Source: Bradyrhizobium sp. JYMT SZCCT0180 (lineage in GTDB: Bacteria; Pseudomonadota; Alphaproteobacteria; Rhizobiales; Xanthobacteraceae). From it: a stretch of DNA of 64,000 bases. Position numbers and translations under genes: made by a program. The stretch spans positions 1 through 64,000 of the forward strand of contig NZ_JAFCLZ010000027.1 of the NCBI RefSeq assembly GCF_018130165.1. The letters are read 5' to 3'. Below the pieces are notes generated by a model. That model was not told the DNA's origin. It worked only from the letters and a program-made list of their open reading frames with translations, and ran no database searches. Position 1 is the first letter of the stretch. Each line of letters opens with the position of its first letter. This document shows positions 53,778 through 63,851 of the stretch, piece after piece.

Positions 53778-53987
53778 ATGAACGAAGGCAATGCTGCGCA
53801 CGAAATCAACGGCGAGTTGTCGCTCGATCAACTCGATGCCGCCGCAGGCGGCCTGACGATCGGCCCGATCACCTATGAAGACGGCATTCTCGCGATCGGC
53901 ATCAAAGGCGTCGGCGGCATCTTCGTCGGCGCGGGCTGCATCGGCGGCTGGCTTGGCGGCACCGCCATCGCTTACTGCCCCAAATAA
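53778..53987 (+). CDS. Microcin-like double-glycine peptide (69 residues)
   Basis: Residues 13-25 read ELSLDQLDAAAGG, a bacteriocin-type leader ending in Gly-Gly. The 44-residue core is rich in Gly with repeated GxxxG spacing (GGIFVGAGCIGGWLGG) and carries two cysteines, like colicin V-type microcins. ATG 53778 has GGAG upstream. No immunity gene or C39 exporter is adjacent. The three other leader peptides in this window share the motif but not the core. Confidence 0.7.
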   Translation: MNEGNAAHEINGELSLDQLDAAAGGLTIGPITYEDGILAIGIKGVGGIFVGAGCIGGWLGGTAIAYCPK

Positions 53988-54132
53988 GCAACCGCCGTCG
54001 CCAAACAGATTGAGGAATAACCGGATTTAGCGTGTCCGGTTCTTCCTGCTGTTTGTTGATGCATGCCCGAAGTTTTATCCTCGCCCACCGTCCGCCTGCG
54101 ATGCTAGGCTTTCGGCGAGCGAGGAGAGAACG

Positions 54133-55059
54133 ATGCGAATTGCGATTGTCGGCACCGGCGGCGTAGGCGCCGGTTACGGAGCGGCGCTGGCGAAAGCCGG
54201 CGCGGATGTCACCTTCATCGCGCGCGGCGCGCATCTGGCAGCCATGAAGCGCGACGGATTGAAGGTGCAAAGCCCGCGCGGCGACATCCACCTGGTGCCG
54301 ACACAGGCGACCGACAATCCCGCCGACATCGGCAAGGTCGATTTCGTGCTGTTCTGCGTCAAGCTGTGGGACGTCGAAAGCGCCGGCGAGAGTATCAAGC
54401 CGCTGATCGGCCCTGATACGGCTGTGATCCCGCTGCAGAACGGCGTCGATGCCGCAGAAAGGCTGATCCCGATCCTCCGCGAAAACGCCGTGATGGGCGG
54501 CGTGGCGCAAATCAGCGCCAACATCATAGCATCAGGCGTGATCCAGCAGGTCGGCACCTTCATGCGCATGGTGTTCGGCGAACTCGACGGCAAAAGCAGC
54601 CCGCGCGGCGAGGCATTTCTCGCGCTGTGTCTGAAGGCCGGTTTCGATGCCAAGCTGAGCGATGCGATCCTCACTGAACTGTGGATGAAGTTCATCCTGC
54701 TCGCCGCCAACGCCAGCGCGGTGGCCTTGGCGCGCCAGCCGATCGGTGCGTTGCGCGACGATCCTGATATTCGCCCGGTGCTGATGTCGGCCTACCGCGA
54801 GGTGATGGATGTCGGCCGCGCCTACAGCGTGGCGCTGCCGGACAACGCGGTGGAGACGATATCAGGATATTCCGACAGCCTGCCCGCCCACCAAAAGCCG
54901 TCGATGGCGCTCGACCTCGAGCGCGGCAACCGGCTGGAACTGCCCTGGCTCGGCGGCAAGGTGGTCGAGCTCGGCAAAAAGCTCGGCGTGCCGACGCCGA
55001 CGCACAGCCTGATGTATGCGATGCTGAAGCCGTACATCATGGGCAAGCCTGCCGGCTGA
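54133..55059 (+). CDS. Ketopantoate reductase-family (PanE/ApbA-like) protein
   Basis: 308 residues. The NADP motif IVGTGGVGAGYGAALAKAG is at residues 4-22. The catalytic Lys is in KLSDAILTELWMKFILLAAN, and PQNGVDAAERL-like VIPLQNGVDAAERL is present. Such enzymes reduce ketopantoate or related 2-keto acids. A true panE role cannot be confirmed, since these families are large. The HpcH-like gene 67 bases downstream may be co-transcribed. Confidence 0.85.
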   Translation: MRIAIVGTGGVGAGYGAALAKAGADVTFIARGAHLAAMKRDGLKVQSPRGDIHLVPTQATDNPADIGKVDFVLFCVKLWDVESAGESIKPLIGPDTAVIPLQNGVDAAERLIPILRENAVMGGVAQISANIIASGVIQQVGTFMRMVFGELDGKSSPRGEAFLALCLKAGFDAKLSDAILTELWMKFILLAANASAVALARQPIGALRDDPDIRPVLMSAYREVMDVGRAYSVALPDNAVETISGYSDSLPAHQKPSMALDLERGNRLELPWLGGKVVELGKKLGVPTPTHSLMYAMLKPYIMGKPAG

Positions 55060-55126
55060 CAGAGCGCACGCCTGTGTAGCCACCATTTCGCGACGCGCCT
55101 CGATGCGCGACATCACGGAGACGCAC

Positions 55127-55927
55127 ATGCCGCTTATCGAAAACGCCACGATCAGGAAATTGCGCTCGGGTGGGCTCGCTCTCGGATTCGGCGTGCACCA
55201 TTTGCGTACCGGCGCAGCAGGCATGATCGCTGCCGCGACCGGGCACGACTGGCTGTTCATCGACACCGAGCATGGCGCATTCTCACAAGACGATGTGGCG
55301 CAAATCTGCATCGCAGCGCTGCCGACCGGCATCACCCCGATTGTGCGGATTTGCGCCGACGCGCTCGATGAAGGCACGCGGGCGCTCGACAACGGGGCCG
55401 CAGGCGTTGTCGTGCCCCACGTTGATACGATCGATCAGGCCCGTCGCATTGCGGACGCCTTCCGCTACCCGCCTTTGGGCTCACGGAGCTGGGGCGGACC
55501 ACCCGCGCTGTTCGGCTACAAGGCGCCTGGGAACGCCGAGGCGCAGGCTGCCATCAATCCGGAAATCCTTGTGGTCGCCATGATCGAGAGCCCGGAGGGT
55601 GTCGCCATCGCCGAAGGCATTGCAGCGATCGATGGGATCGACGGCCTGCTGATCGGCACATCCGACCTCACGGCTGCGATGGGCATTTCCGGTCAAATCC
55701 TGCATCCGCGCATCGAGGAAGTCTATCGCAGCGTCGGCGCGGCATGCCGCAAGGCAGGCAAATTCCTCGGCATGGGCGGCGTCTACGAACCGGACGCCAT
55801 GAAGCATTACGCCGGCCTCGGCGCGCAGTTCATCCTGACGGGATCGGATCACGCCTACATGCTGGCCGGCGCCAGTCTCAAGTCGGCCACGTTGCGGAAG
55901 CTCGAAGCGGATCGCAAGGCGGGCTGA
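55127..55927 (+). CDS. HpcH/HpaI aldolase-family protein
   Basis: 266 residues. A class II aldolase TIM barrel with DWLFIDTEHGAFSQDDV near 42, RICADALDEGTRALDNGAAGVVVPHVD and the metal ligand region MIESPEGVAIAEG. It would split a hydroxy keto acid to pyruvate and an aldehyde. ATG 55127 has GGAG upstream. It converges on two small leftward genes. Confidence 0.87.
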   Translation: MPLIENATIRKLRSGGLALGFGVHHLRTGAAGMIAAATGHDWLFIDTEHGAFSQDDVAQICIAALPTGITPIVRICADALDEGTRALDNGAAGVVVPHVDTIDQARRIADAFRYPPLGSRSWGGPPALFGYKAPGNAEAQAAINPEILVVAMIESPEGVAIAEGIAAIDGIDGLLIGTSDLTAAMGISGQILHPRIEEVYRSVGAACRKAGKFLGMGGVYEPDAMKHYAGLGAQFILTGSDHAYMLAGASLKSATLRKLEADRKAG

Positions 55928-55933
55928 GCCAAG

Positions 55934-56155
55934 TCACATCCCGGTATAGCCTGCCTTCACCGGGTCGGTGGAGCCGTCGAGCTGGCGCAGATAAGTGAGG
56001 CCGCACACGGTCAGGCGGTGGGTGTCCTTTTCGCCGGCCTCGAACAGCGTCTTCACATAGTCGGTCACCTTCTCGCGCGCTTCATCGTTCGCGGCGGCGC
56101 TGCGGTTCACCAGCAGGTCGTAGGTGTGCATGATGCGGTCGATGGCGGCTTCCAT
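55934..56155 (-). CDS. Conserved small protein of unknown function
   Basis: 73 residues, helical at both ends (IDRIMHTYDLLVNRSAAAND, VTDYVKTLFEAGEKDTHRLT) with a CGLTYLRQLDG segment. No family is recognised. ATG 56155 has GGAG six bases upstream. It follows the 56174 gene by 18 bases on the minus strand, so the two probably form one transcript. Confidence 0.65.
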   Translation of the reverse strand: MEAAIDRIMHTYDLLVNRSAAANDEAREKVTDYVKTLFEAGEKDTHRLTVCGLTYLRQLDGSTDPVKAGYTGM

Positions 56156-56173
56156 GAAGTTCTCCGGTGGGGG

Positions 56174-56374
56174 TCAGGCGATGTAGGTTTCGGCTTCGAA
56201 TTTGGCGATCGCCTTGTTGGCGAGGCGGATCTTGTTGAGTTCGCCGCGCTGAAACATCTGCACGATGATTTCGAGCAGCCGCTCGTCGGTGGCGAAAGTG
56301 TCCGGGAGGGCGCCGGTCCTGCGGAGATAGTTCGAAGCGATGGCGTAGGCGTCGCCCACCACCTCGACATTCAT
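56174..56374 (-). CDS. Conserved small protein of unknown function
   Basis: 66 residues from ATG 56374 (MNVEVVGDAYAIASNYLRR). The rest is helical (TFATDERLLEIIVQMF, KIRLANKAIAKFEAE). An in-frame Met at 56401 has a better GGGGA site and would add nine residues. No family is recognised. It probably shares a transcript with the 55934 gene. Confidence 0.62.
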   Translation of the reverse strand: MNVEVVGDAYAIASNYLRRTGALPDTFATDERLLEIIVQMFQRGELNKIRLANKAIAKFEAETYIA

Positions 56375-56401
56375 CACCCGCAATCCGCGCTCGACGAGCA
56401 T

Positions 56402-56842
56402 GTTCTTCGGTCCCCGTGTCAGGAGCAATAACGCGCGAGCCCGGCACAAGTTCCATCCGGGGAAACCGGCGGTTTGCTGGGCGCGCGCCTATGCCCGCGT
56501 GACCTTAGAATCGAGGTGCAGCTTGTTGTTTTGATGCGCTTTATCAGGTGAAACTGTGTTCGCCATCACTCGAAGCAGCTATGCCCGAAGCACTTCTAGC
56601 GCGCGTCGCGAAGGATGAAGCCGCTGCACTCAATACTCCGGCCCCAAAAAGCAAAACGCACCGGATCCGGTAACCCGGAGCCGATGCGCCTTGGGCAGGG
56701 CTTACTGCCTTGCCAGTTCATGATCCGCTGTGGGCTGCCGGTCTTTTGAGTGGCCGGCTTGGCCGCGGATTCGAATTCTTATTTGACGCGTTTTCTTCAC
56801 GCGAACCGGAAGTCCGCTTCGCTCGAAAACGCTATGTAAATC
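56402..56842. other. Gene-free stretch beside the LdtR-like gene
   Basis: No convincing gene is seen. The 56785-56832 part is a palindromic repeat at the 3' side of the leftward MarR gene. The remainder has short frames in all directions but no ribosome sites or conserved-looking peptides. Confidence 0.4.
56785..56832. repeat. ACGCGTTTTC palindromic repeat
   Basis: GACGCGTTTTCTTCACGCG and GCTTCGCTCGAAAACGC pair imperfectly. The stem lies ten bases after the stop of the LdtR-like gene, a plausible terminator. Same family as 2585-2607 and 37020-37076. Confidence 0.65.
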
Positions 56843-57358
56843 TCAAAGCCGATACAGGATCTGGTCGGTCCAGAAGCGCTCGAGCCGATGCAGCGACTTG
56901 TTCAGCGTCGCGAACTCCTCGTTCGAAATGCCGCCGACCTGCTCCACGGTCTTGACGTGCTTCTGATAGAGCGCGTCGACGATCTTGCGGATTTCCTGGC
57001 CCTGCGAGGTCAGACGGATGCGGACCGAGCGGCGATCAACGCGCGAACGCTGATGATCGAGGAAGCCGAGCTCGACGAGCTTCTTCAGATTGTAGGAGAC
57101 GTTGGAGCCGAGGTAGTAGCCGCGCGTGCGCAGCTCGCCTGCGGTCAGTTCCTTGTCGCCGATGTTATAGAGCAGCAGCGCCTGCACCGAGTTGATATCG
57201 GCGCGACCGCGGCGATCGAATTCATCCTTGATCACGTCAAGCAGCCGGCGATGCAGCCGCTCCACCAAAGTCAATGCTTCAAGATAGAGCGGCTGCACCG
57301 GAGCTTGACCGGCAGAGCGTTCAGCGGTTTCCACCGCCGTTGCAACGGCTTTCATCAT
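56843..57358 (-). CDS. LdtR-like MarR-family regulator
   Basis: 171 residues. Winged-helix core at about 55-130 (INSVQALLLYNIGDKELTAG, YLGSNVSYNLKKLVELGFLD, RSRVDRRSVRIRL). It resembles LdtR, the Liberibacter/rhizobial regulator of L,D-transpeptidase and stress genes. No L,D-transpeptidase gene is nearby. GGGG precedes ATG 57358 by seven bases. Its long upstream gap may carry its promoter. Confidence 0.8.
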   Translation of the reverse strand: MMKAVATAVETAERSAGQAPVQPLYLEALTLVERLHRRLLDVIKDEFDRRGRADINSVQALLLYNIGDKELTAGELRTRGYYLGSNVSYNLKKLVELGFLDHQRSRVDRRSVRIRLTSQGQEIRKIVDALYQKHVKTVEQVGGISNEEFATLNKSLHRLERFWTDQILYRL

Positions 57359-58184
57359 GACATTCCCCTGTTGTCGTTTTTATCGACTTATTCGACGAAA
57401 CTTTTGTCCCGCCTGATAGCTTCAACTTAAGGGGGCCGTTTGAAGATCCGCTTAAATAAGACAATAAAGAGATCATGAATTTAAGACAGTGAATCGCGGA
57501 TTAAGCCCATGGATAAAGGGCTTTTCGCAAGATTTCATTGACGGTGGCAGGCCTCTGTTCACGCTTCGTCTGGCAGGGTTGTCGCATTCCAAAACAGGTT
57601 CGTTTGAATTCGAAACGCCTGGGTAACCGACGTGAGGGAACCCTTTACGGTGACTGAAAAGTTACCGCGAAAATCGTCGAAAATCTTACGGGAATGGCGC
57701 GGCCCATTCTGGGACGCAGATGCGCTGGCGCAATTAACAGTTCGGGCGGCATCCTTTCGGGCGTCATCCTTCGACACGCCACTTGCACCGAACGTCGTCA
57801 TGCCCGGACTTGCCGCCTTCGCTAAAGCTCCGGCGGGCCAGCGACTCGTGGCCTCGTCGAAGCCTTGGCGGAGACGGGTGCCGGGCATCCACGTCTTGGC
57901 TTCCACTAAGCAAGAAAGACGTGGATGGCCGGCATAGGCGAGCGGAAGCGACGCCGTCCTACAGACGGCTATGCCCGGCCATGACGAAAAGCGAATCATT
58001 TTCCGGCAGTTTGGGAGTGCTCGAAAATGCTGGCTGCTTTTTCGGTCAGGCTCACAGGATGAGGTCGAGCAGTTCAGGGCGCGCTCTTGAGACCCTCATG
58101 GTAAGGAAGCGCGGCAACGCCGTGCATCTCGAACCATGCGGCCAACGTTTATGCCACCATCATTCAAGCAGACGCGCACGACTG
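57359..58184. other. Long gene-free region with repeat
   Basis: An 826-base stretch without a supported gene. Part 57797-57985 is a palindromic repeat; 57359-57480 is AT-richer and may hold the LdtR-like promoter. A minus-strand frame ending near 57560 (SVTQAFRIQTNLFWNATTL) looks weakly protein-like but has no start or family support. Confidence 0.4.
57797..57985. repeat. GTCATGCCCGGAC palindromic repeat, extended form
   Basis: Begins GTCATGCCCGGACTTGCC and ends GGCTATGCCCGGCCATGAC, with inner CACGTCTTG and AAGACGTGG arms. At 189 bases it is about twice the length of its relatives at 23215 and 49617, because extra stem sequence lies between the arms. Confidence 0.65.
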
Positions 58185-58667
58185 CTATGGCGGCCGTTCG
58201 CGCGCGGCCATCCAGGCGAGTGCGAGGTAAGCTGCCAGCATCACGGCTTCGACACCGACCACCGTCAGGCTGCCGCCGTAGATGCCCGGAAACATCAATT
58301 CGATGACGGCCATCGAGACTACTGTCGTGAGCCACACCACCGCGCCCCAGGGCGTGGCAAGCCACAGACCGACAGCGGCGACGAGTTCAATCACGGCGAA
58401 ATAAATCGTCGCGGTCTGCCAGGCCATCGACTGGTTTTCGAACGCCTCTTCCTCGCCGCCGATGAAACCGGTCACCTGCGCCCAATGGTAAAGGCCCTTG
58501 GCGATCGAGATGACCGCCATGATGCGCAGGAACAGCACCAGCCGCCGGGTCCACGCGTTGTCATCGGGCTCGATCCGCTCGGACGAGATCGCCGCCACCG
58601 ACATCGCATTGTCCCGGGCATTGTCCCTGTTATCCCGCGACGGGTCGCGCGCGGAGGTGTCAGACAT
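58185..58667 (-). CDS. DUF6163-like membrane protein
   Basis: 160 residues. A polar N-terminus (SARDPSRDNRDNARDN) is followed by four hydrophobic segments (about 40-55, 82-102, 107-125, 133-152). It matches what I know of the DUF6163 family of rhizobial membrane proteins; no function is established. The start ATG 58667 precedes hemB divergently. Confidence 0.72.
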   Translation of the reverse strand: MSDTSARDPSRDNRDNARDNAMSVAAISSERIEPDDNAWTRRLVLFLRIMAVISIAKGLYHWAQVTGFIGGEEEAFENQSMAWQTATIYFAVIELVAAVGLWLATPWGAVVWLTTVVSMAVIELMFPGIYGGSLTVVGVEAVMLAAYLALAWMAARERPP

Positions 58668-58848
58668 GAGAATCGGTGCTCACAGGCGAAAACGGGTCCT
58701 TATAGGCGGACTCTTGGCCCGCCGGGTCGGCAAAATCAATTGCCGCTGGCGCAAATCAAGCCGCGGTGACGCGGCCGTTCCGGAATGCTAGAATTAGACC
58801 AGGTCCAAATCAGGCCAAATCAGCCTTCCGCTGCGGGAGTACCATCAT

Positions 58849-59910
<1,062 letters not shown>

Positions 59911-59916
59911 TCCGCG

Positions 59917-60540
59917 CTACGTCGCTAGATGTGGCCCGCAATGCTGGCGCAGGGCCTCCCGCCGCTCGGGCGACAGCACGGTCGCCGGATAGATCGGCTC
60001 GCGCGTGTTCTGCCTGAAGAAGGGATGCGGCCAGGTCCGGCCGCGCAGGCGCCAGCCAATCACCTTGGCGATCGCACGCAGGATGAGCGGCAGATTCAAT
60101 CCGGTGGAGCCAGCCGGGGGCTCACCAATGGCGTATTTCCCCAGGATCGCGCCGGCCGGCGTGCCGAACACCTGATCGGCACGCTGGGTGCCGGTATTGA
60201 ATGCCTGCGCGACAATTCCGACGAAAGGAATCGCCGGACCCAGCGTGTTGCCGACCGGCGTGTTGCAACAGGTCGTGTGCCACCGGAACAAACCTTTTGA
60301 GGTCAGCCGCACGCCTGCGATACGATCCTGCCCCTTCACAAACGTCAGTGACGCGGGCGCTACCTGCACGATATCGGAGCCGCCCTGGGCATTGAGCAGG
60401 TCGGCGCGGCCGAGCTGATGCGCAAATGCCTGGCAATCATCGCAGTAGCAAACCACGCGATTGACCGTCCGCGGCGAAGCGTTGGTGATCTCCCCGACCA
60501 CCTCCCCGCAACGGCATCGCAACTCCGCTTGTTTGCTCAT
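59917..60540 (-). CDS. DUF6151 (GFA-like) Cys-rich protein
   Basis: 207 residues. The N-terminal part has CRCGEVVGE and VVCYCDDCQAFAHQLG, a GFA/zinc-ribbon-like cysteine pattern, followed by WHTTCCNTPVG. Such folds resemble glutathione-dependent formaldehyde-activating enzymes. The C-terminal third is not assigned. ATG 60540 has GGAGGGG upstream. It converges on hemB, six bases away. Confidence 0.75.
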   Translation of the reverse strand: MSKQAELRCRCGEVVGEITNASPRTVNRVVCYCDDCQAFAHQLGRADLLNAQGGSDIVQVAPASLTFVKGQDRIAGVRLTSKGLFRWHTTCCNTPVGNTLGPAIPFVGIVAQAFNTGTQRADQVFGTPAGAILGKYAIGEPPAGSTGLNLPLILRAIAKVIGWRLRGRTWPHPFFRQNTREPIYPATVLSPERREALRQHCGPHLAT

Positions 60541-60747
60541 CTCCCCTCCCACAAGGCTACCGCGAATCGTGCCCGGGCATTCAGCCGGCACCGGCACTCC
60601 ATTCTCAACTCGCTCATCCCATGGCAAGGCCATGGCCGCGGAATCGCCTGAATATTGCCGTTTCGTGACTGCCGCAGGGGCTTGCGTGCCCGGGCGCGGT
60701 TCCCATGTTTCCGCTTGCGGGAATATGCACGGTCTGGAGGACTGATC

Positions 60748-61317
60748 ATGTCGTATAGCGGTTCGGGTAATAGCGGTGGCGGCCCTTCAAATGCTGGCGG
60801 CGCCTGGCGTAACGATGGCCGCGTGCAGCCGCATGCGTTCGACCCCGATTTGCAGCCGGAACTGTTTCGCGGGCTGCTGACGCGGCGGGTGTTCGCCTTC
60901 CTGATCGACCTCGTCGTGCTGTCGGTCCCGGTGATCCTCGGCTACGTCTTCATCGCGGTGTTCGGCCTGATCACGCTTGGGCTCGGCTGGGCGCTGTTCT
61001 GGCTGGCCTGGCCGGCCACGATCGTCTGGGCCATCGTCTATTACGGCTCTTCCCTCGGCGGGCCGCATTCGGCGACAGTGGGCATGCGCGTGATGGATCT
61101 GGAACTGCGCACCTGGTACGGCGCGCCGGGCTACTTCGTGCTCGGCACCACCCACGCCGTGTTGTTCTGGGTGTCGATCTCGTTCCTGACGCCGCTGGTG
61201 CTCCTGATCGGCTTGTTCAACGGCCGCCGACGGCTGCTGCATGACATCGTGCTGGGAACCGTCGTCATCAACAGTTCGATTCGCACACAGGTTGTACCTC
61301 CGGCGCGCGCCTATTGA
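60748..61317 (+). CDS. RDD-family membrane protein
   Basis: 189 residues. A Gly/Ser-rich N-terminus (SGSGNSGGGPSNAGG) is followed by an RDD domain: RRVFAFLIDLVVLSVPVILG, then GPHSATVGMRVMDLEL and RRRLLHDIVLGTVVI. Three to four transmembrane segments. Function is unknown. ATG 60748 has GGAGG seven bases upstream. It stands between hemB and bpt, the order usual in this group. Confidence 0.87.
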   Translation: MSYSGSGNSGGGPSNAGGAWRNDGRVQPHAFDPDLQPELFRGLLTRRVFAFLIDLVVLSVPVILGYVFIAVFGLITLGLGWALFWLAWPATIVWAIVYYGSSLGGPHSATVGMRVMDLELRTWYGAPGYFVLGTTHAVLFWVSISFLTPLVLLIGLFNGRRRLLHDIVLGTVVINSSIRTQVVPPARAY

Positions 61318-61477
61318 AGGGATGTCACACTCCAAATGGATTGACCGTCAGCCCCCGCGGCGCGATGCTGAGGTTTGTTCGGCCCGGATCAGGATCGGGG
61401 CCGAACTTTGTGCCACCGGTACCAATTGTTCACCGGATAGCGTTATCGTTCGTGTTTCGGAGGCCTGACGACCCGAC

Positions 61478-62254
61478 GTGACCCAGCATTCGCGTGATAC
61501 CCCGCAGTTTTACCTGACGGCGCCCTCGCCCTGCCCCTATCTGCCGGGACGGCACGAGCGCAAGGTGTTCACGCATCTGGTCGGCGACAAGGCCGGCGAC
61601 CTCAACGACCTCCTGACCCATGGCGGCTTCCGCCGCAGCCAGTCGATCGCCTACCGGCCGGCCTGCGACCAGTGCCGCGCCTGCGTTTCCGTGCGCGTCG
61701 TCGCCAACGAGTTCCGGCCCTCGCGCAACTTCCGCAAGATCCTCGCGCGCAACGCCGACATCATCGGCGAGCAGCGCAGCGCGGTCCCGACCTCGGAACA
61801 ATATTCGGTGTTCCGCGCCTATCTCGACCGGCGCCACCGCCATGGCGGCATGGCCGACATGACCGTGCTCGACTACGCCATGATGGTGGAAGACAGCCAC
61901 GTCGAAACCCGCATCATCGAATACCGCAAGCGCAACGTCGATTCCGGCATCACCGGTCGCGGCGAAGATTTGATCGCCGTCGCCCTCACCGACGTGCTCA
62001 GCGACGGGCTGTCGATGGTCTATTCGTTCTTCGAGCCGTCGGAGCAGAGCCGCTCGCTCGGCACCTTCATGATCCTCGACCACATCACGCGCGCGAGAAG
62101 GCTGGGGCTGCCTTACGTCTATCTCGGCTACTGGATCGAGGGCTCCAAGAAGATGGACTACAAGGGCCGCTTCCTGCCGCAGCAGCGGCTGGCCCCCTCA
62201 GGCTGGCTGCGCATCGACGCGTCAGGCGAAGTACTGACCGAGCCGCAGGATTAG
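61478..62254 (+). CDS. bpt: Aspartate/glutamate leucyltransferase (Bpt/ATE-like)
   Basis: 258 residues. The start FYLTAPSPCPYLPGR, the CDQCRACVSVRV motif and the ending YLGYWIEGSKKMDYKGRF identify the Bpt/ATE arginyl/leucyl-tRNA protein transferase family, which tags N-terminal Asp or Glu for ClpSAP degradation. The start codon is GTG 61478; GGAGG lies 14 bases upstream, a long spacing. Confidence 0.9.
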   Translation: MTQHSRDTPQFYLTAPSPCPYLPGRHERKVFTHLVGDKAGDLNDLLTHGGFRRSQSIAYRPACDQCRACVSVRVVANEFRPSRNFRKILARNADIIGEQRSAVPTSEQYSVFRAYLDRRHRHGGMADMTVLDYAMMVEDSHVETRIIEYRKRNVDSGITGRGEDLIAVALTDVLSDGLSMVYSFFEPSEQSRSLGTFMILDHITRARRLGLPYVYLGYWIEGSKKMDYKGRFLPQQRLAPSGWLRIDASGEVLTEPQD

Positions 62255-62260
62255 GAACGG

Positions 62261-62383
62261 ACCTCATCCCCGGATGAGAGCTTTGCGCTCACCGAGGGAG
62301 CGCGCTCTTGCGCGCGTCTCGAAGGATGGCCACGGGCCACATGGTTCGAGACGCGCGCGAGATGCGCGCTCCTCACCATGAGG
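62261..62383. repeat. CCTCATCC palindromic repeat, second copy
   Basis: Left ACCTCATCCCCGGATGAG and right GCTCCTCACCATGAGG arms with inner GTCTCGAAGGATGG and GGTTCGAGACGCG. It is a longer relative of 48839-48939. Between bpt and the convergent mntH, ends seven bases from the mntH stop. Confidence 0.75.
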
Positions 62384-62389
62384 ATCGAC

Positions 62390-63790
62390 TCAACCGCCGA
62401 AAAACGTATCGAACAGCAGCTTCACATTCAGGATCACAATGATCCCGGCCACGACCCACGCCAGCGTGGCGACCGAACGGGAAATCGCGAAATCACCCAT
62501 CTTGCGGCGGTCGGAAACGAACCGTACCAGCGGGATGACCGCGAACGGCAATTGCATCGACAGGACGACCTGACTGAAAACCAGCAGCTGTGCCGTGCCC
62601 TTCTCGCCGTAGAGCGCGGTGACGATGACGACGGGGACGATGGCGACGCCGCGGGTGATCAGCCGCCGCGCCCAGTTCGGCAGGCGTAAATGCAAAAAGC
62701 CTTCCATCACGATCTGGCCGGCCAGCGTCGCGGTCACCGTCGAGTTGAGGCCGGACGCCAGTAGCGCGACGGCGAACAGCGTCGAGGCCATCCCGAGCCC
62801 CAACAGCGGCGACAACAGCTCATGCGCCTGCTCGATCTCGGCGACGTCGGTACGGCCGCTGGAATGGAAGGTCGAGGCGGCCACGATCAGGATCGCGGCG
62901 TTGATGAACAGCGCCAGCATCAGCGCGATGGTCGAGTCCGTCGTCGCCCATTTGATCGCGTCGCGCCTGCCCTCGTCGGTGCGCGGATAGGCGCGGGTCT
63001 GCACGATCGAGGAGTGCAGATAGAGATTATGCGGCATCACGGTGGCGCCGATGATGCCGATCGCGATGTAGAGCATCGCCGGATTGGTGACGATTTCGGT
63101 CGACGGCAGGAAGCCGCGCAGCAGCGCGGCAACCGGGGGCGCTGCGGCGAAGATCTGGATCGCAAAGCAGACCGCGATGACGATCAGGAGCGAAATGACG
63201 AAGGCTTCGAGGAAGCGGAAACCCCTGTTCATCAGAAGCAGCAGCAGGAAGGCGTCAAGCGCGGTGATCAGCGCGCCGCCGATCAGGGGAATGCCGAACA
63301 ATAGCTTCAGCGCGATCGCGGTGCCGATCACTTCCGCCAGATCGCAGGCGATGATCGCGGCCTCGCAGGCCAGCCACAGCATGAAATTGACCGGACGTGA
63401 AAAGCTGGCGCGGCAGGCCTGTGCGAGATCGCGGTCGGTGACGATGCCGAGCCGTGCGGCGAGCGCCTGCAGCAGGATCGCCATCAGGTTCGACAGCAGG
63501 ATCACCGACAGCAGCGTGTAGCCGAACTTCGATCCACCGGCGAGATCGGTCGCCCAATTGCCGGGATCCATGTAACCGACGGAAACCAGATAGCCGGGCC
63601 CGAGAAACGCGAGCAGCCGGCGCGCCCAATGGCCACCGAGCGGTACCGCGATGGTCGCGTTGACTTCGGCCAGACTGCGCTGCCTGTTCGCCGCGGCGTC
63701 GGCGCGCCAGCCGGCGTCGGCGTCTTGCAAGGCCAAAGGCAATCTCTCCGAATAAGTCTTTCGGCCCAATTCGGGCGTTCGCGCATCCAT
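62390..63790 (-). CDS. mntH: Nramp-family Mn2+/H+ transporter
   Basis: 466 residues and about 11 transmembrane segments. The metal motif DPGN is at 75-78 and MPHN at 252-255, both intact. It imports manganese with protons. A Fur/Mur-type box lies 31 bases upstream of the start. The polar N-terminus of about 55 residues is unusual in length for the family but of ordinary composition. Confidence 0.94.
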   Translation of the reverse strand: MDARTPELGRKTYSERLPLALQDADAGWRADAAANRQRSLAEVNATIAVPLGGHWARRLLAFLGPGYLVSVGYMDPGNWATDLAGGSKFGYTLLSVILLSNLMAILLQALAARLGIVTDRDLAQACRASFSRPVNFMLWLACEAAIIACDLAEVIGTAIALKLLFGIPLIGGALITALDAFLLLLLMNRGFRFLEAFVISLLIVIAVCFAIQIFAAAPPVAALLRGFLPSTEIVTNPAMLYIAIGIIGATVMPHNLYLHSSIVQTRAYPRTDEGRRDAIKWATTDSTIALMLALFINAAILIVAASTFHSSGRTDVAEIEQAHELLSPLLGLGMASTLFAVALLASGLNSTVTATLAGQIVMEGFLHLRLPNWARRLITRGVAIVPVVIVTALYGEKGTAQLLVFSQVVLSMQLPFAVIPLVRFVSDRRKMGDFAISRSVATLAWVVAGIIVILNVKLLFDTFFGG

Positions 63791-63820
63791 CTCAACAAGA
63801 TGGTCGATATTCGCTCTTAT

Positions 63821-63835
63821 TGCAACTCATTTGCA
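63821..63835. promoter_or_regulatory. Mur/Fur-type operator upstream of mntH
   Basis: TGCAA-CTCAT-TTGCA is a palindrome with five-base arms that fits the alphaproteobacterial Fur/Mur box. Mur represses mntH with manganese in Bradyrhizobium. The same motif partly repeats as TTGCAACTGC at 63831-63840. Confidence 0.6.
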
Positions 63836-63851
63836 ACTGCATCTAGTGATC

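Noticed and set aside
56710..56955. 81-codon frame at the LdtR-like gene end
   Set aside because: Covers a repeat and the antisense of the regulator.
57559..57999. 146-codon minus-strand frame
   Set aside because: Most of it runs through a palindromic repeat; only the last residues look protein-like and no start is supported.
58668..58848. Irr (ICE-type) box upstream of hemB
   Set aside because: Only weak partial matches such as TAGAATTAGA occur; not enough to call.
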